From the NCBI RefSeq assembly GCF_003112575.1, contig NZ_BEWC01000008.1, positions 1-64,000 of the forward strand: a stretch of 64,000 nt of DNA. The letters are read 5' to 3'. Positions 45,063 to 53,761 of this stretch are shown piece by piece; positions within the stretch are counted from its first letter, which is position 1; every line of letters begins with the position of its first letter. The DNA is from Streptomyces ardesiacus (GTDB lineage Bacteria > Actinomycetota > Actinomycetes > Streptomycetales > Streptomycetaceae). A program made the position numbers and the translations under genes. The notes beneath the pieces were generated by a model. It made no database searches. It had not been told where the DNA came from and worked only from the letters and a program-made list of their open reading frames with translations.

Positions 45063-46560
45063 GCCGCACCGTCCGCACGCCCTCGGCGGCGCCCCAGGCC
45101 GCGAGGGTCAGCAGCGCCGCGTACACCGTCCAGTCGCCGTAGCGGACGTACGGCGTGGTGCCGTGGGCGACCGGGACCTCGTACACCCGTGACGCGCTCG
45201 CGTCGGTGCCGAGCCGGGGGCCGGTCCGCGCGCCGTTCGCGTCGTAGACGGCGGAGACGCCGGTGAGCGTGGCGTGCACCATCGGCCGGCCGGTCTCGGC
45301 GGCGCGCAGGGCGGCGAGCGAGGCGTGCTGCTCGGGCGCCCACGTGTGCTGGAAGGTCGACGTGGACGACTGGGCGAGCAGCACACCGGTGCCGTCCGCG
45401 GCCAGCCGCCGGCTCATGTCGGGGAAGGCGCTCTCGAAGCAGACCATCGGTCCGATCCGCAGGCCGTCGCCGGCGTTCATCACCACCTGTCCGGTGCCCC
45501 GCATGCGGTCCTCGCCCGCCGCCTTGCCCACGGAGGTGGCCCAGCCGAGCAGCGAGCGGAACGGCACGTACTCGCCGAAGGGGACCAGGCGCATCTTGTC
45601 GTACCGGTCGCCGGTCGGGCCCTCGGGGCCGACGAGCACCGAACTCTTGTAGATGCCGGGTTTGCCCGAGCGCCGCGCGTCCACGTTGACCAGGACGTCC
45701 GCGCCGGTCTCCCGGGACAGCGCGGCCAGTCGCCGGGCGAGGTCCGGCCGGTCGTCCAGGTCGTGGCCGACGCTGCTCTCGCCCCAGACGATCAGGTCGA
45801 GGTCCCGGCCCGCGAGGCCGCGCGTCAGCTGCTCCTCGCGGTCGAACCGCCGTTCGGCGCTCCCCGCCCCGGCGACGATGCCCGGCTGCACCACGGCGAT
45901 GGCGACCCGCTCGCCCGTGTCGGGGCGCGGTGCCCACCCCCAGGCCGCCGAGGTGGCCGCGGCCGTGGCGACCAGCCCCGCCAGGGCCGGCACCCTGGCC
46001 CGGCGCACGGCGACGAGGACGGCGACGGCGACGTTGACGGCCACCACGAGGAAGCTGAGCAGCCACACCCCGCCCACCGAGGCCAGCCGCAGCGCCGGGG
46101 CCACCTGCCACTGACTGGCGCCGAGCATCCCCCAGGGACCGCCGAGCCCCTGCCAGGAGCGGACCAGCTCCGCGAGCAGCCAGCCGGAGGGCAGCACCAG
46201 GAGGGCCGCGGCGACCCGGCCGCGGGACGGCGCCCCGCCGAGCGTCCGGTGCACCAGCCAGCCCCACGGGATCCACAGCGCGCCGAGCAGGGCGGCGATG
46301 ACGAACGTGAACACGTGCAGGTTCGGCAGCAGCCAGTGGTGCATGGCCAGCACGAACCCGAAACCGCCGCACCACCCGTCGTACGCCGCGCGCCTGCCGC
46401 CCGGCGCGGTGCGGGCCAGCAGGATCCAGGGGACCAGCGCGGCGTAGGCCCACCACCACAGGGCCGGGCCCGGGAACGCGAGCACCGGCAGGGCCCCGGC
46501 GAGCACGGCGAGGACCGAGCGCCGCCACCGGGAGGCGAGCCAGTCGTCGGGCTTCTGCAT
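44986..46560 (-). CDS. lnt: Apolipoprotein N-acyltransferase
   Basis: A 524-residue membrane enzyme that adds a third acyl chain to lipoproteins. Six to eight transmembrane helices (about 15-205) precede a nitrilase domain with the catalytic triad E261 (VWGESS), K322 (YDKMRLVPFGEYVP) and C374 (VCFESAFP). A helix returns to the membrane near 470-490, followed by an Arg/Pro-rich tail. ATG 46560 has AAGGAGG upstream. Streptomycetes typically carry two Lnt paralogues; which one this is remains open. The gene overlaps the convergent oxidoreductase by 77 bases. Confidence 0.94.
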   Translation of the reverse strand: MQKPDDWLASRWRRSVLAVLAGALPVLAFPGPALWWWAYAALVPWILLARTAPGGRRAAYDGWCGGFGFVLAMHHWLLPNLHVFTFVIAALLGALWIPWGWLVHRTLGGAPSRGRVAAALLVLPSGWLLAELVRSWQGLGGPWGMLGASQWQVAPALRLASVGGVWLLSFLVVAVNVAVAVLVAVRRARVPALAGLVATAAATSAAWGWAPRPDTGERVAIAVVQPGIVAGAGSAERRFDREEQLTRGLAGRDLDLIVWGESSVGHDLDDRPDLARRLAALSRETGADVLVNVDARRSGKPGIYKSSVLVGPEGPTGDRYDKMRLVPFGEYVPFRSLLGWATSVGKAAGEDRMRGTGQVVMNAGDGLRIGPMVCFESAFPDMSRRLAADGTGVLLAQSSTSTFQHTWAPEQHASLAALRAAETGRPMVHATLTGVSAVYDANGARTGPRLGTDASASRVYEVPVAHGTTPYVRYGDWTVYAALLTLAAWGAAEGVRTVRLRRGRPVRPGPPARTAHGSPARPGR

Positions 46561-46721
46561 GGGCGCCTCCTTGTCGATGCCGCCTACCCGGTGATCCGTA
46601 CAGTGTGCGCCCGCGACGACGGCGCATTCAGTTGATCACACCGAGGTCTGTGCGGCGCGGCAAAGTTTCCCTAGGATGATCGATGATCGATCAACTGGCA
46701 CCGCCCGACGTGGAGGCATCA

Positions 46722-47462
46722 ATGACGCGACCCATCACGGTGGTCACCGGCGGCAGCCGCGGGATCGGCGCGGCGACCTGCCTGCGTCTCGCCGCCGACG
46801 GACACGACGTCGCCGTGGGCTACGCGCGCGACGCGGCGGCCGCGGAGGCGGTCGTGGCCGGGGTGCGCGAGGCGGGCGGCCGCGCCGTCGCGCTGCGGGC
46901 GGACACGTCCGTCGAGGCCGACGTCGAGCGCCTCTTCGACGCGGCGGAGGAAGGGCTGGGCCCGGTGACGGGGCTGGTGAACAACGCGGCCGTGACCGGC
47001 CCGCTCGGGCGGCTCGCCGACAGCGACACCGCGGACCTGCGCCGGGTCCTCGACGTCAATCTGCTGGGCGTGCTGCTGTGCGCGCGGCGGGCGGCGCGGC
47101 TGATGACACCGCGGGGCAGCGGCGCGATCGTGAACGTCTCGTCGGGCGCCGCGACCCTCGGCAGCCCGGGGGAGTACGTGCACTACGCGGCGAGCAAGGC
47201 GGGCGTCGACGCGCTGACGCTGGGCCTGGCCAAGGAGCTGGGCCCGGACGGGATCCGGGTCAACGCCGTGGCGCCCGGCGTGATCGACACCGAGATGCAC
47301 GCGGCGGCGGGCGACGCCGGGCGGGCGGCGCGGATGGGAGCGGCGGTGCCGATGGGGCGCGCGGGCCGGGCGGAGGAGATCGCCGCGGCGATCTCCTGGC
47401 TGCTCTCGCCCGACGCGTCGTACACGACGGGGACGGTGCTCCGGGTGGCGGGCGGACGCTGA
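46722..47462 (+). CDS. SDR-family oxidoreductase
   Basis: A 246-residue short-chain dehydrogenase with TGGSRGIGAA (about 8-17), NNAAV, catalytic Ser in NVSSGAA and YAASK, ending VLRVAGGR. Similar to glucose 1-dehydrogenase / FabG-like enzymes. ATG 46722 has GGAGG five bases upstream; an in-frame ATG at 46683 directly behind TAGGAT (46672-46677) is an alternative leaderless start. A TGATCGATCA palindrome (46684-46693) overlaps the expected transcription start and may be an operator. Confidence 0.9.
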   Translation: MTRPITVVTGGSRGIGAATCLRLAADGHDVAVGYARDAAAAEAVVAGVREAGGRAVALRADTSVEADVERLFDAAEEGLGPVTGLVNNAAVTGPLGRLADSDTADLRRVLDVNLLGVLLCARRAARLMTPRGSGAIVNVSSGAATLGSPGEYVHYAASKAGVDALTLGLAKELGPDGIRVNAVAPGVIDTEMHAAAGDAGRAARMGAAVPMGRAGRAEEIAAAISWLLSPDASYTTGTVLRVAGGR

Positions 47463-47511
47463 CGGCCGCCGGGGACGGCTCCGCGCCGGGGCGGGTCCGG
47501 GCGGGTCCGGC

Positions 47512-47691
47512 TCAGGCCGCCTCGATGACCTCGCCGCGGATCGCGGTCGCCCACTCGACCACCAGCAACTCGTACTCCACGCGCTCCTGGGCGGACAGGG
47601 TCCCGCCCGTGCGCCGCCACAGCGCGCGGATCTGATCGTTCAGTTCCGCGGCGGACCGCACGGAACCAGGGGTCACGTCATCGGGGGACAT
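47512..47691 (-). CDS. Small conserved hypothetical protein
   Basis: A 59-residue helical protein (MSPDDVTPGSVRSAAELND and a helix AQERVEYELLVVEWATA) rich in Glu, Arg and Leu. It has no close match that I recognise. The TAGGCT box seven bases upstream of its ATG and the clear coding pattern argue that it is a real leaderless gene. It lies antiparallel to and between the SDR and uppP genes. Confidence 0.7.
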   Translation of the reverse strand: MSPDDVTPGSVRSAAELNDQIRALWRRTGGTLSAQERVEYELLVVEWATAIRGEVIEAA

Positions 47692-47698
47692 GCGGACC

Positions 47699-47704
47699 AG
47701 CCTA
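47699..47704 (-). promoter_or_regulatory. -10 box TAGGCT for the small leaderless gene
   Basis: Minus-strand TAGGCT ends seven bases before the ATG at 47691. Confidence 0.6.
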
Positions 47705-47754
47705 GGGGCAAGCACTGACGCTGCGCTACCGGACGGCTACACGATCCGTCGCGG

Positions 47755-48630
47755 TCAGCCGGCGGACTCCGCCGCGTGCGGGCTGAGGACACCGGCCGCG
47801 ACCAGCGCGATGATGACGACGCCGAGGGCGATGCGGTACCAGACGAACGGCATGAAGCTCTTGGTCGAGATGAACTTCATGAACCAGGCGATGACCGCGT
47901 ACCCGGAGGCGAAGGCGATGACCGTTGCGAAGAGCGTCGGCCCCCAGGCCACGTGGTCGCTCGCCATCGCGTCCTTCAGCTCGAACACGCCGGAGGCGAG
48001 CACCGCGGGGATCGCGAGCAGGAACGAGTACCGCGCGGCGGCCTCGCGCCGGTAGCCCATGAAGAGGCCGCCGCTGATGGTCGCGCCGGAGCGCGAGACG
48101 CCGGGGATGAGGGCCGCCGCCTGGCACAGGCCGTAGATCAGGCCGTCCCGCACACCCAGGTTCTCCAGCTCCTTGCGCTGCTGCGGCGCGCGGTGCCGGC
48201 CGCCCTTCTCGTCGCGGGCGGCCATCCGGTCGGCGACGCCTATGACCACGCCGACGACGATCAGCATCGTCGCGGTGATCCGCAGGTCGCGGAAGGGGCC
48301 CTCGATCTGGTCCTTGAGCGTCAGGCCGAGCACGCCGATCGGGATGGAGCCGACGATCACCAGCCAGCCCATGCGCGCGTCGGGATCGTGACGCATCGAC
48401 CTGTCGGCGAGCGAACGCGTCCACGCCGAGATGATCCGCCCGATGTCCTTGCGGAAGTAGATGAGCACCGCGGCCTCGGTGCCGATCTGCGTGATCGCCG
48501 TGAAGGCCGCGCCCGGGTCGTGCCAGCCGGAGAACGCCGCGGTCAGCCGCAGGTGGGCGCTGGAGGACACGGGGAGGAACTCGGTCAGCCCCTGGACGAG
48601 TCCGAGCACGAGGGATTCAAACCAAGACAT
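47755..48630 (-). CDS. uppP: Undecaprenyl-diphosphatase UppP (BacA family)
   Basis: A 291-residue polytopic membrane enzyme that dephosphorylates undecaprenyl diphosphate, recycling the lipid carrier for peptidoglycan and wall polymers and giving bacitracin tolerance. The family signatures are intact: GLTEFLPVSSSAHL near the start, PGVSRSGATI (catalytic Ser/Arg region) and the SGLFMGYRREAAA-type second motif. ATG 48630 begins MSWFESLVLG, the usual start. No strong ribosome binding site is seen. It is a housekeeping gene; streptomycetes often have more than one copy. Confidence 0.96.
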   Translation of the reverse strand: MSWFESLVLGLVQGLTEFLPVSSSAHLRLTAAFSGWHDPGAAFTAITQIGTEAAVLIYFRKDIGRIISAWTRSLADRSMRHDPDARMGWLVIVGSIPIGVLGLTLKDQIEGPFRDLRITATMLIVVGVVIGVADRMAARDEKGGRHRAPQQRKELENLGVRDGLIYGLCQAAALIPGVSRSGATISGGLFMGYRREAAARYSFLLAIPAVLASGVFELKDAMASDHVAWGPTLFATVIAFASGYAVIAWFMKFISTKSFMPFVWYRIALGVVIIALVAAGVLSPHAAESAG

Positions 48631-48759
48631 GAAGTTACGTCAGTCCAAGTGGCGATCGAGAAACGGTCGGCGGACACGCCGAACCGTCGTGTGCGGTGAT
48701 CGGGAGCTGGCGTGCCGAGGGGCAGCGTAGCGCCCCGAAATGAACCCCGGGCGACGGGG

Positions 48760-49536
48760 TCAGTGCCCGCGCAGGCGGTGCCGCTTGCGCCAGGCCACCA
48801 CGGCACCCGCGAGTCCCGGCAGGGCGATGCAGGCCAGCGCGATCAGGAAGGCGGGCGAGGTGGGCGTCGAGGCGCGGGCGCCGGCGACGACGTAGGCGGC
48901 GGTGTTGGGGAGCGAACCGAGCCCCGTCGCCAGCAGGAAGGGCAGCAGGCCCATGCGGGAGACGGCGGCGCAGTAGTTGGACGCCGCGAAGGGCACCCCG
49001 GGGAACAGCCGCATCGCCAGCATCGTGCGGAAACCGTGCCGGCTGAGCTGCCCGTCCGCGGCCTTCAGCCACTTGCCCCGCAGCAGCGGACGCAGCGCCT
49101 CCTGGCCGAGCACCCGGCCCAGACAGAAGGCGACCCCGGAGCCCAGCACCGTCCCCGCCAGCGCGGAGGCAAGGCCCACCTGCGAGCCGAACAGGGCACC
49201 GGCCGCCAGGTTGAGCAGCGGACGCGGCACGAAGGCCACCGTGCACAGCCCGTACGCCACCGCGTAGGCGAGGGCCGCCGCGGCGCCCCCGAGCTGCGGC
49301 GGCCAGCCGTCGGTCAGCAACTCCTGCGGCCGGAACAGCACCACCGTCGTCGCGGCCGAGGCCAGCAGGGCGACGAGCAGGGAGAGCCGCGACCACGGGG
49401 ACAACAGGACTCTGGTCACCCGGGCGAGGCCGGTCGGCGCGACCGGTCCCGCGGTGGTGGCGACGGCGAGTTCCGTGGCAGCGGTCCGGGGAGTGACCGT
49501 GGCGGTGCCCCCAGAGCGGGTGGTGGCATCGAGCAT
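48760..49536 (-). CDS. TVP38/TMEM64 (SNARE-associated/VTT) membrane protein
   Basis: A 258-residue membrane protein with five or six helices and the VTT-domain motifs FVPRPLLNLAAGALFG and RLFPGVPFAASNYCAAV. Distantly related to DedA and to eukaryotic VMP1/TMEM41B scramblases. Leaderless: TAGTGT lies six bases upstream of the ATG. The N-terminal 40 residues are Ala/Thr-rich and cytoplasmic. Role probably in lipid or membrane homeostasis. Shares its promoter region with the divergent DNA-repair gene. Confidence 0.88.
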   Translation of the reverse strand: MLDATTRSGGTATVTPRTAATELAVATTAGPVAPTGLARVTRVLLSPWSRLSLLVALLASAATTVVLFRPQELLTDGWPPQLGGAAAALAYAVAYGLCTVAFVPRPLLNLAAGALFGSQVGLASALAGTVLGSGVAFCLGRVLGQEALRPLLRGKWLKAADGQLSRHGFRTMLAMRLFPGVPFAASNYCAAVSRMGLLPFLLATGLGSLPNTAAYVVAGARASTPTSPAFLIALACIALPGLAGAVVAWRKRHRLRGH

Positions 49537-49542
49537 CCGGTG

Positions 49543-49548
49543 ACACTA
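49543..49548 (-). promoter_or_regulatory. -10 box TAGTGT for the leaderless TVP38 gene
   Basis: Minus-strand TAGTGT ends six bases before the ATG at 49536. Confidence 0.58.
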
Positions 49549-49572
49549 ACCGACAAATATGTGTGATCGCCG

Positions 49573-49578
49573 TATGCT
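49573..49578 (+). promoter_or_regulatory. -10 box TATGCT for the leaderless alkylation repair gene
   Basis: TATGCT ends seven bases before ATG 49586; CCGACA at 49550-49555 with a 17-base spacer may be the -35. Confidence 0.68.
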
Positions 49579-49585
49579 GCGTCTC

Positions 49586-50308
49586 ATGAGCGTCACAGCC
49601 CGGTCACTTCCGGACGTCCCGGACAGCGCTCTCGCCGACACGGTACTGGAGCGGCTCACCGCCCAGTACCCCACCGCGGCCGACCCCGAGCGGGCGGCCG
49701 GGCTGCGGGCCTACATGAAGGACGTGGCCCCCTTCCTGGGCCTGACCTCGCCCGTGCGCCGCTCCCTGTCCCGCACCGTGCTGGCGGGGGTGCCCCGCCC
49801 GGACGAGGCCGACTGCACCGCGGTCGCGCTGCGCTGCTGGCGGCTGCCCGAGCGCGAGTACCACTACTTCGCCGTCGACTACCTGCGCCGGTACGTGACG
49901 CACTGCTCGTCCGGATTCCTGCCCGTGGTGCGCCACCTGCTCACCACGGTCCCCTGGTGGGACACCGTCGACCTGCTCGCCGCCCACGTCGTCGGGGGCC
50001 TCGTCACCGCGGACCGCGAGCTCACGGCCGTGATGGACGCCTGGATCGAGGACGAGGACCGCTGGCTGGACCGCACGGCGCTCCTGCACCAACTGCGCCA
50101 CAAGGAACGCACCGACACCGACCGTCTCTTCGGTTACTGCGCGCGCCAGTCGGGCCACGGCGACTTCTTCGTCCGCAAGGCCGTCGGCTGGTGCCTGCGC
50201 GAGTACGCCAAGACCGACCCGGACGCGGTGCGCGCCTTCGTCGCCGCCCACCGGACGCGCCTGGCACCGCTGTCCGTGCGGGAGGCGCTGCGCGCCATCG
50301 GTCCGTAG
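49586..50308 (+). CDS. DNA alkylation repair protein (AlkD-like HEAT)
   Basis: A 240-residue all-helical protein of the AlkC/AlkD group. HEAT-like helices include LPEREYHYFAVDYLRR and the typical TVPWWDTVDLLAAHVVGGLV and FFVRKAVGWCLREYAKTDPDAV segments, which contain the catalytic-type Trp/Asp residues. Such enzymes remove N3- and N7-alkylpurines. ATG 49586 is preferred because TATGCT places transcription at this codon; a longer frame from 49559 would require an upstream start within the promoter. Confidence 0.93.
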   Translation: MSVTARSLPDVPDSALADTVLERLTAQYPTAADPERAAGLRAYMKDVAPFLGLTSPVRRSLSRTVLAGVPRPDEADCTAVALRCWRLPEREYHYFAVDYLRRYVTHCSSGFLPVVRHLLTTVPWWDTVDLLAAHVVGGLVTADRELTAVMDAWIEDEDRWLDRTALLHQLRHKERTDTDRLFGYCARQSGHGDFFVRKAVGWCLREYAKTDPDAVRAFVAAHRTRLAPLSVREALRAIGP

Positions 50309-50389
50309 GACCGGACGGGCCCCGATCCCGGACTCCCGCCCCTCGAAAAGCAGTCGACGTGCGACGAGACGTCGGCGATGATCGGCGTC

Positions 50390-50491
50390 ATGTTCCGGTA
50401 CGCCTTCCACCTCGCAGCATCCGCGGTCGCGGATGCCCCGAAGGCTGCCGTCCCCCACCTCACCGCCGCAGTCGACGGCGCCCGAAGCTGA
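50390..50491 (+). CDS. Possible small ORF upstream of tuf3
   Basis: A 33-codon frame beginning MFRYAFHLAASAVADAP. A GATGAT box seven bases ahead of the ATG could give a leaderless mRNA, and third positions are about 80 percent G or C, slightly below the neighbours. It contains a perfect palindrome GCATCCGCG-GT-CGCGGATGC (50417-50436). No homologue is recognised. It may be a leader peptide for the divergent EF-Tu gene or chance. Confidence 0.35.
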   Translation: MFRYAFHLAASAVADAPKAAVPHLTAAVDGARS

Positions 50492-50582
50492 CCCTCCCCG
50501 GATCGTCCGGCGGACCCCGCAGGGGGAGGGTCGGCCGGCCCCAGGGGTCCCCACCACCGCCACGAGGCTTCGAGGTACCGCC

Positions 50583-51764
50583 ATGTCCAAGACGGCGTAC
50601 GTCCGCACCAAACCGCATCTGAACATCGGCACGATGGGCCATGTCGACCACGGCAAGACCACCCTGACCGCCGCCATCACCAAGGTCCTCGCCGAGCGCG
50701 GGGCCGGCACGTTCGTGCCGTTCGACCGCATCGACCGCGCCCCGGAGGAGGCCGCGCGCGGCATCACCATCAACGTCGCGCACGTCGAGTACGAGACCGA
50801 CACCCGGCACTACGCCCACGTCGACATGCCCGGCCACGCCGACTACGTCAAGAACATGGTCACCGGCGCCGCCCAGCTCGACGGGGCGATCCTCGTCGTC
50901 TCCGCGCTGGACGGGATCATGCCGCAGACCGCCGAACACGTGCTGCTCGCCCGGCAGGTGGGCGTCGACCACATCGTGGTCGCGCTCAACAAGGCCGACG
51001 CCGTCGACGACGGCGAGGACGCGGTACTGACCGACCTCGTGGAGCTGGAGGTCCGCGACCTGCTCACCGCGCACGGCTACGGCGGCGACGCCGTGCCCGT
51101 CGTCCGGGTCTCCGGGCTCAAGGCCCTGGAGGGCGACCCGAGGTGGACGGCGTCCGTCGAGGCGCTGCTCGACGCCGTGGACACGTACGTGCCCATGCCC
51201 GAGCGCTACCTGGACGCGCCGTTCCTGCTGCCGGTGGAGAACGTGCTCACCATCACCGGCCGCGGCACCGTCGTCACCGGCGCCGTCGAGCGCGGCACCG
51301 TGCGCGTGGGCGACCGGGTCGAGGTGCTCGGGGCCGGTGCCGAGACGGTCGTCACCGGTCTGGAGACCTTCGGCAGGCCGATGGAGGAGGCCCAGGCCGG
51401 GGACAACGTGGCGCTCCTGCTGCGCGGGGTCGCCCGCGACACCGTGCGGCGCGGGCACGTGGTCGCCGCACCCGGCAGCGTCGTCCCCGCGCGGCGCTTC
51501 CGTGCGCGGGTGTACGTGCTGTCGGCGCGCGAGGGCGGCCGCTCGACGCCGCTGACCACCGGCTACCGGCCGCAGTTCTACATCCGTACCGCGGACGTGG
51601 TCGGCGACGTGGACCTCGGTGAGGCGGCCGTCGCCCGGCCCGGGGACACCGTCACCATGACGGTGGAGCTGGGGCGGGAGGTGCCGCTGGAGACGGGGCT
51701 CGGCTTCGCGGTCCGCGAGGGCGGCCGCACGGTGGGCGCGGGGACCGTGACCGCCGTCGAGTGA
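50583..51764 (+). CDS. tuf3: Elongation factor Tu paralogue, EF-Tu3 type
   Basis: A 393-residue GTPase with EF-Tu domains I to III. P-loop GHVDHGKT (19-26), switch I RGITI (59-63), NKAD (136-139) and the C-terminal FAVREGGRTVGAG are clear. It differs at many positions fixed in the major EF-Tu: DCPGH reads DMPGH (81-85) and the helix after DGxMPQ reads TAEHV instead of TREHI. Streptomycetes carry such a divergent third tuf gene away from the str operon; it is reported as a minor, stress-related EF-Tu. ATG 50583 has GAGGT. It is isolated from rpsL/rpsG/fusA. Confidence 0.93.
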   Translation: MSKTAYVRTKPHLNIGTMGHVDHGKTTLTAAITKVLAERGAGTFVPFDRIDRAPEEAARGITINVAHVEYETDTRHYAHVDMPGHADYVKNMVTGAAQLDGAILVVSALDGIMPQTAEHVLLARQVGVDHIVVALNKADAVDDGEDAVLTDLVELEVRDLLTAHGYGGDAVPVVRVSGLKALEGDPRWTASVEALLDAVDTYVPMPERYLDAPFLLPVENVLTITGRGTVVTGAVERGTVRVGDRVEVLGAGAETVVTGLETFGRPMEEAQAGDNVALLLRGVARDTVRRGHVVAAPGSVVPARRFRARVYVLSAREGGRSTPLTTGYRPQFYIRTADVVGDVDLGEAAVARPGDTVTMTVELGREVPLETGLGFAVREGGRTVGAGTVTAVE

Positions 51765-51789
51765 GGCCGGCGGCGGGCACAATGGGCGG

Positions 51790-52635
51790 GTGAACGAAGC
51801 CATACCCGTCAGCCGCGTCACCGACCACGGCACCGCCAAGCTCATGCCCGACGTCGACCGGGAACGGGCCTGGCTGCTCACGGTCGACGGCGCCCCGCAG
51901 TCGTACGTCGACCTGGACGAGCCGGCGCACCTGGAGTTCGAGTACACGCGCCGGCTCGGCCACGTCCTGGACACGGTCGCCGAGCCGGGGCGCGCGCTGG
52001 ACGTACTGCACCTGGGCGGGGGCGCGTTGACCCTGCCCCGGTACGTGGCCGCGACCCGGCCCGGCTCGCGCCAGGACGTCGTGGAGGCCGACCGGGGACT
52101 GCTCGCCCTGGTCGCCGAGCACCTGCCGCTGCCCCCGGGCGCGGGCGTCACCGCCCACGGTGCCGATGCCCGCGCCTGGCTGGCATCCGCCCCGGCGGAC
52201 TCGGCCGACGTCCTGGTCGCCGACGTCTTCGGGGGCTCCCGGGTGCCCGCGCACCTGGCCTCCGTGGGCTACCTGCGCGAGGCGGCCCGGGTGCTGCGCC
52301 CCGACGGCGTGTACGTGGCGAACCTGGCCGACGCGGCGCCGTTCGGCTTCCTGCGCGGCCAACTGGCCGGGCTGGCCGTGTTCTTCGAGGAACTGGCGCT
52401 GATCGCCGAACCGGGCGTGCTGCGCGGGCGGCGGTTCGGCAACGCGGTGCTCGTCGCCGCGCACCGGCCGCTGGACACCGCGGCCCTGGCCCGGCGCACC
52501 GCCGCCGACGTGTTCCCGGCCAGGGTCGAACACGGTTCCGCCCTGCGGGAGTTCACCGGCGACGCCGAGCCGGTGCGCGACGAGGACGCCGTCCCGTCGC
52601 CCGAGCCGCCCGCCGGGGCGTTCGGCATCGGCTGA
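51790..52635 (+). CDS. Spermidine synthase-like methyltransferase-fold protein
   Basis: A 281-residue protein with a Rossmann-like methyltransferase fold: VLHLGGGALTLPRYVAATRP (cofactor loop), DVVEADRGLLALV and DVLVADVFGG. It resembles polyamine synthases but lacks an N-terminal domain, and the active-site acid pattern is DVFGG rather than the canonical set, so the product is unknown. The GTG 51790 lies six bases behind CACAAT and may be leaderless. It follows tuf3 by 25 bases. Confidence 0.8.
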   Translation: MNEAIPVSRVTDHGTAKLMPDVDRERAWLLTVDGAPQSYVDLDEPAHLEFEYTRRLGHVLDTVAEPGRALDVLHLGGGALTLPRYVAATRPGSRQDVVEADRGLLALVAEHLPLPPGAGVTAHGADARAWLASAPADSADVLVADVFGGSRVPAHLASVGYLREAARVLRPDGVYVANLADAAPFGFLRGQLAGLAVFFEELALIAEPGVLRGRRFGNAVLVAAHRPLDTAALARRTAADVFPARVEHGSALREFTGDAEPVRDEDAVPSPEPPAGAFGIG

Positions 52636-52656
52636 GCGGCGTCACCGCCCCGGCGC

Positions 52657-53685
52657 CTACGACTCGGTCGGCGGTTCCTCGGTGAGACGCACGGTGCTGA
52701 GGATCTTCTGGACCGTCGCCTCCGGCACTTCGTCCTTGACGCCCTTGGCGCCGTACAGGTTCCAGGTGACGAAGTCCCCCGCGCCGTTCTGGAAGGCGAA
52801 GGTGATCGCCTTGCCCTCGGAGTCGCACTTGCCCTTCTGGGGCGTGCCCTCCGAGTGCGCGGTGATGACGCTGCCCTTGATGCCGGAGGTGGTCGTGTAC
52901 GCCTTCGGCTTGCCGTACTTCACGCTCTTCTTGTCGGGCTGCGTGTATCCGCCGTAGATCCACCACGGCACCCGGGTCTCGGCCGCCATGTCGGTGTCCT
53001 TGGCGCCGCTCTCGCCCCGGGTGCCCGCGGTGGCGAGCGCGGTGCTCTCCTTGCGGCCGTCCTTGTTCTCGTCGGTGGTGCACCACTCGGACTTCAGGTA
53101 GGCCGGGGCGGTCACGGTGGTGCGGTCGGTCTTGCCGTCCTCTTCCCACTCGAAGCCGACGCTGGTGCCGGTGCTCTCGATCTCCCAGTCCGCGGGCACG
53201 TCGAACAGGGTGCCGAAGCGCGGGTTGGCGACGACCTTCCAGCCGTCGATGGTGGCCTTCACTCCCTCGCCGCCGCGCGGGTTGTCGTCGGAACCGGACG
53301 ACGTGGGGTCGGGGGCCGGGGACTTGGACTTCTCCAGGGTCGGGCTCGCCGACACCTTCTTGTCCTTGCCGTCGTCCGCCTGGTCGTCCTTGTCGCCGCC
53401 GAGCACCAGGAACCCGGTGACACCGGCGGTCACGACCACGGCGAGGGACGCGATGATCGCGACCAGTTTGGTCCGGTTGCCGCCCCCGCCCCCGCCGCCC
53501 GTCGCCGACGGCACGACGGTGGCCGGCTGCGGCGTGCTCCACTGCTGCTGCCCGTACGCGCCGGGCTGCTGCTGGTAGCCCGGCTGCTGGTACGGATTCG
53601 GCTGCTGATACCCCGGCTGCTGATACGGGTTGTTCTGGTCCTGCGGGTTCTGCTCGCCCCCGGGCGGCTGCTGTCCTGGCCACAT
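52657..53685 (-). CDS. Single-pass membrane protein with secreted C-terminal domain (paralogue A)
   Basis: A 342-residue protein: a cytoplasmic Gln/Pro/Tyr-rich tail (GYQQPNPYQQPGYQQ type), a transmembrane helix near residue 75, a Lys/Asp/Ser linker and a secreted domain of about 200 residues with VPADWEIE, WWIYGGYTQPD and two conserved Cys (EWCTTDEN and KGKCD). Its start MWPGQQ matches the neighbouring paralogue. It is leaderless behind TAGGGT. The domain resembles a DUF family found in actinobacterial kinase-adjacent proteins; I do not assign a function. Confidence 0.75.
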   Translation of the reverse strand: MWPGQQPPGGEQNPQDQNNPYQQPGYQQPNPYQQPGYQQQPGAYGQQQWSTPQPATVVPSATGGGGGGGNRTKLVAIIASLAVVVTAGVTGFLVLGGDKDDQADDGKDKKVSASPTLEKSKSPAPDPTSSGSDDNPRGGEGVKATIDGWKVVANPRFGTLFDVPADWEIESTGTSVGFEWEEDGKTDRTTVTAPAYLKSEWCTTDENKDGRKESTALATAGTRGESGAKDTDMAAETRVPWWIYGGYTQPDKKSVKYGKPKAYTTTSGIKGSVITAHSEGTPQKGKCDSEGKAITFAFQNGAGDFVTWNLYGAKGVKDEVPEATVQKILSTVRLTEEPPTES

Positions 53686-53693
53686 AAGCAGTC

Positions 53694-53699
53694 ACCCTA
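53694..53699 (-). promoter_or_regulatory. -10 box TAGGGT, paralogue A
   Basis: Minus-strand TAGGGT ends eight bases before the ATG at 53685. Confidence 0.55.
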
Positions 53700-53761
53700 A
53701 TGCCGCCGAGGACACGATTCGGTCACCGGCCCTTGTCAGGGACGTACCGAAACGGGGCCCT

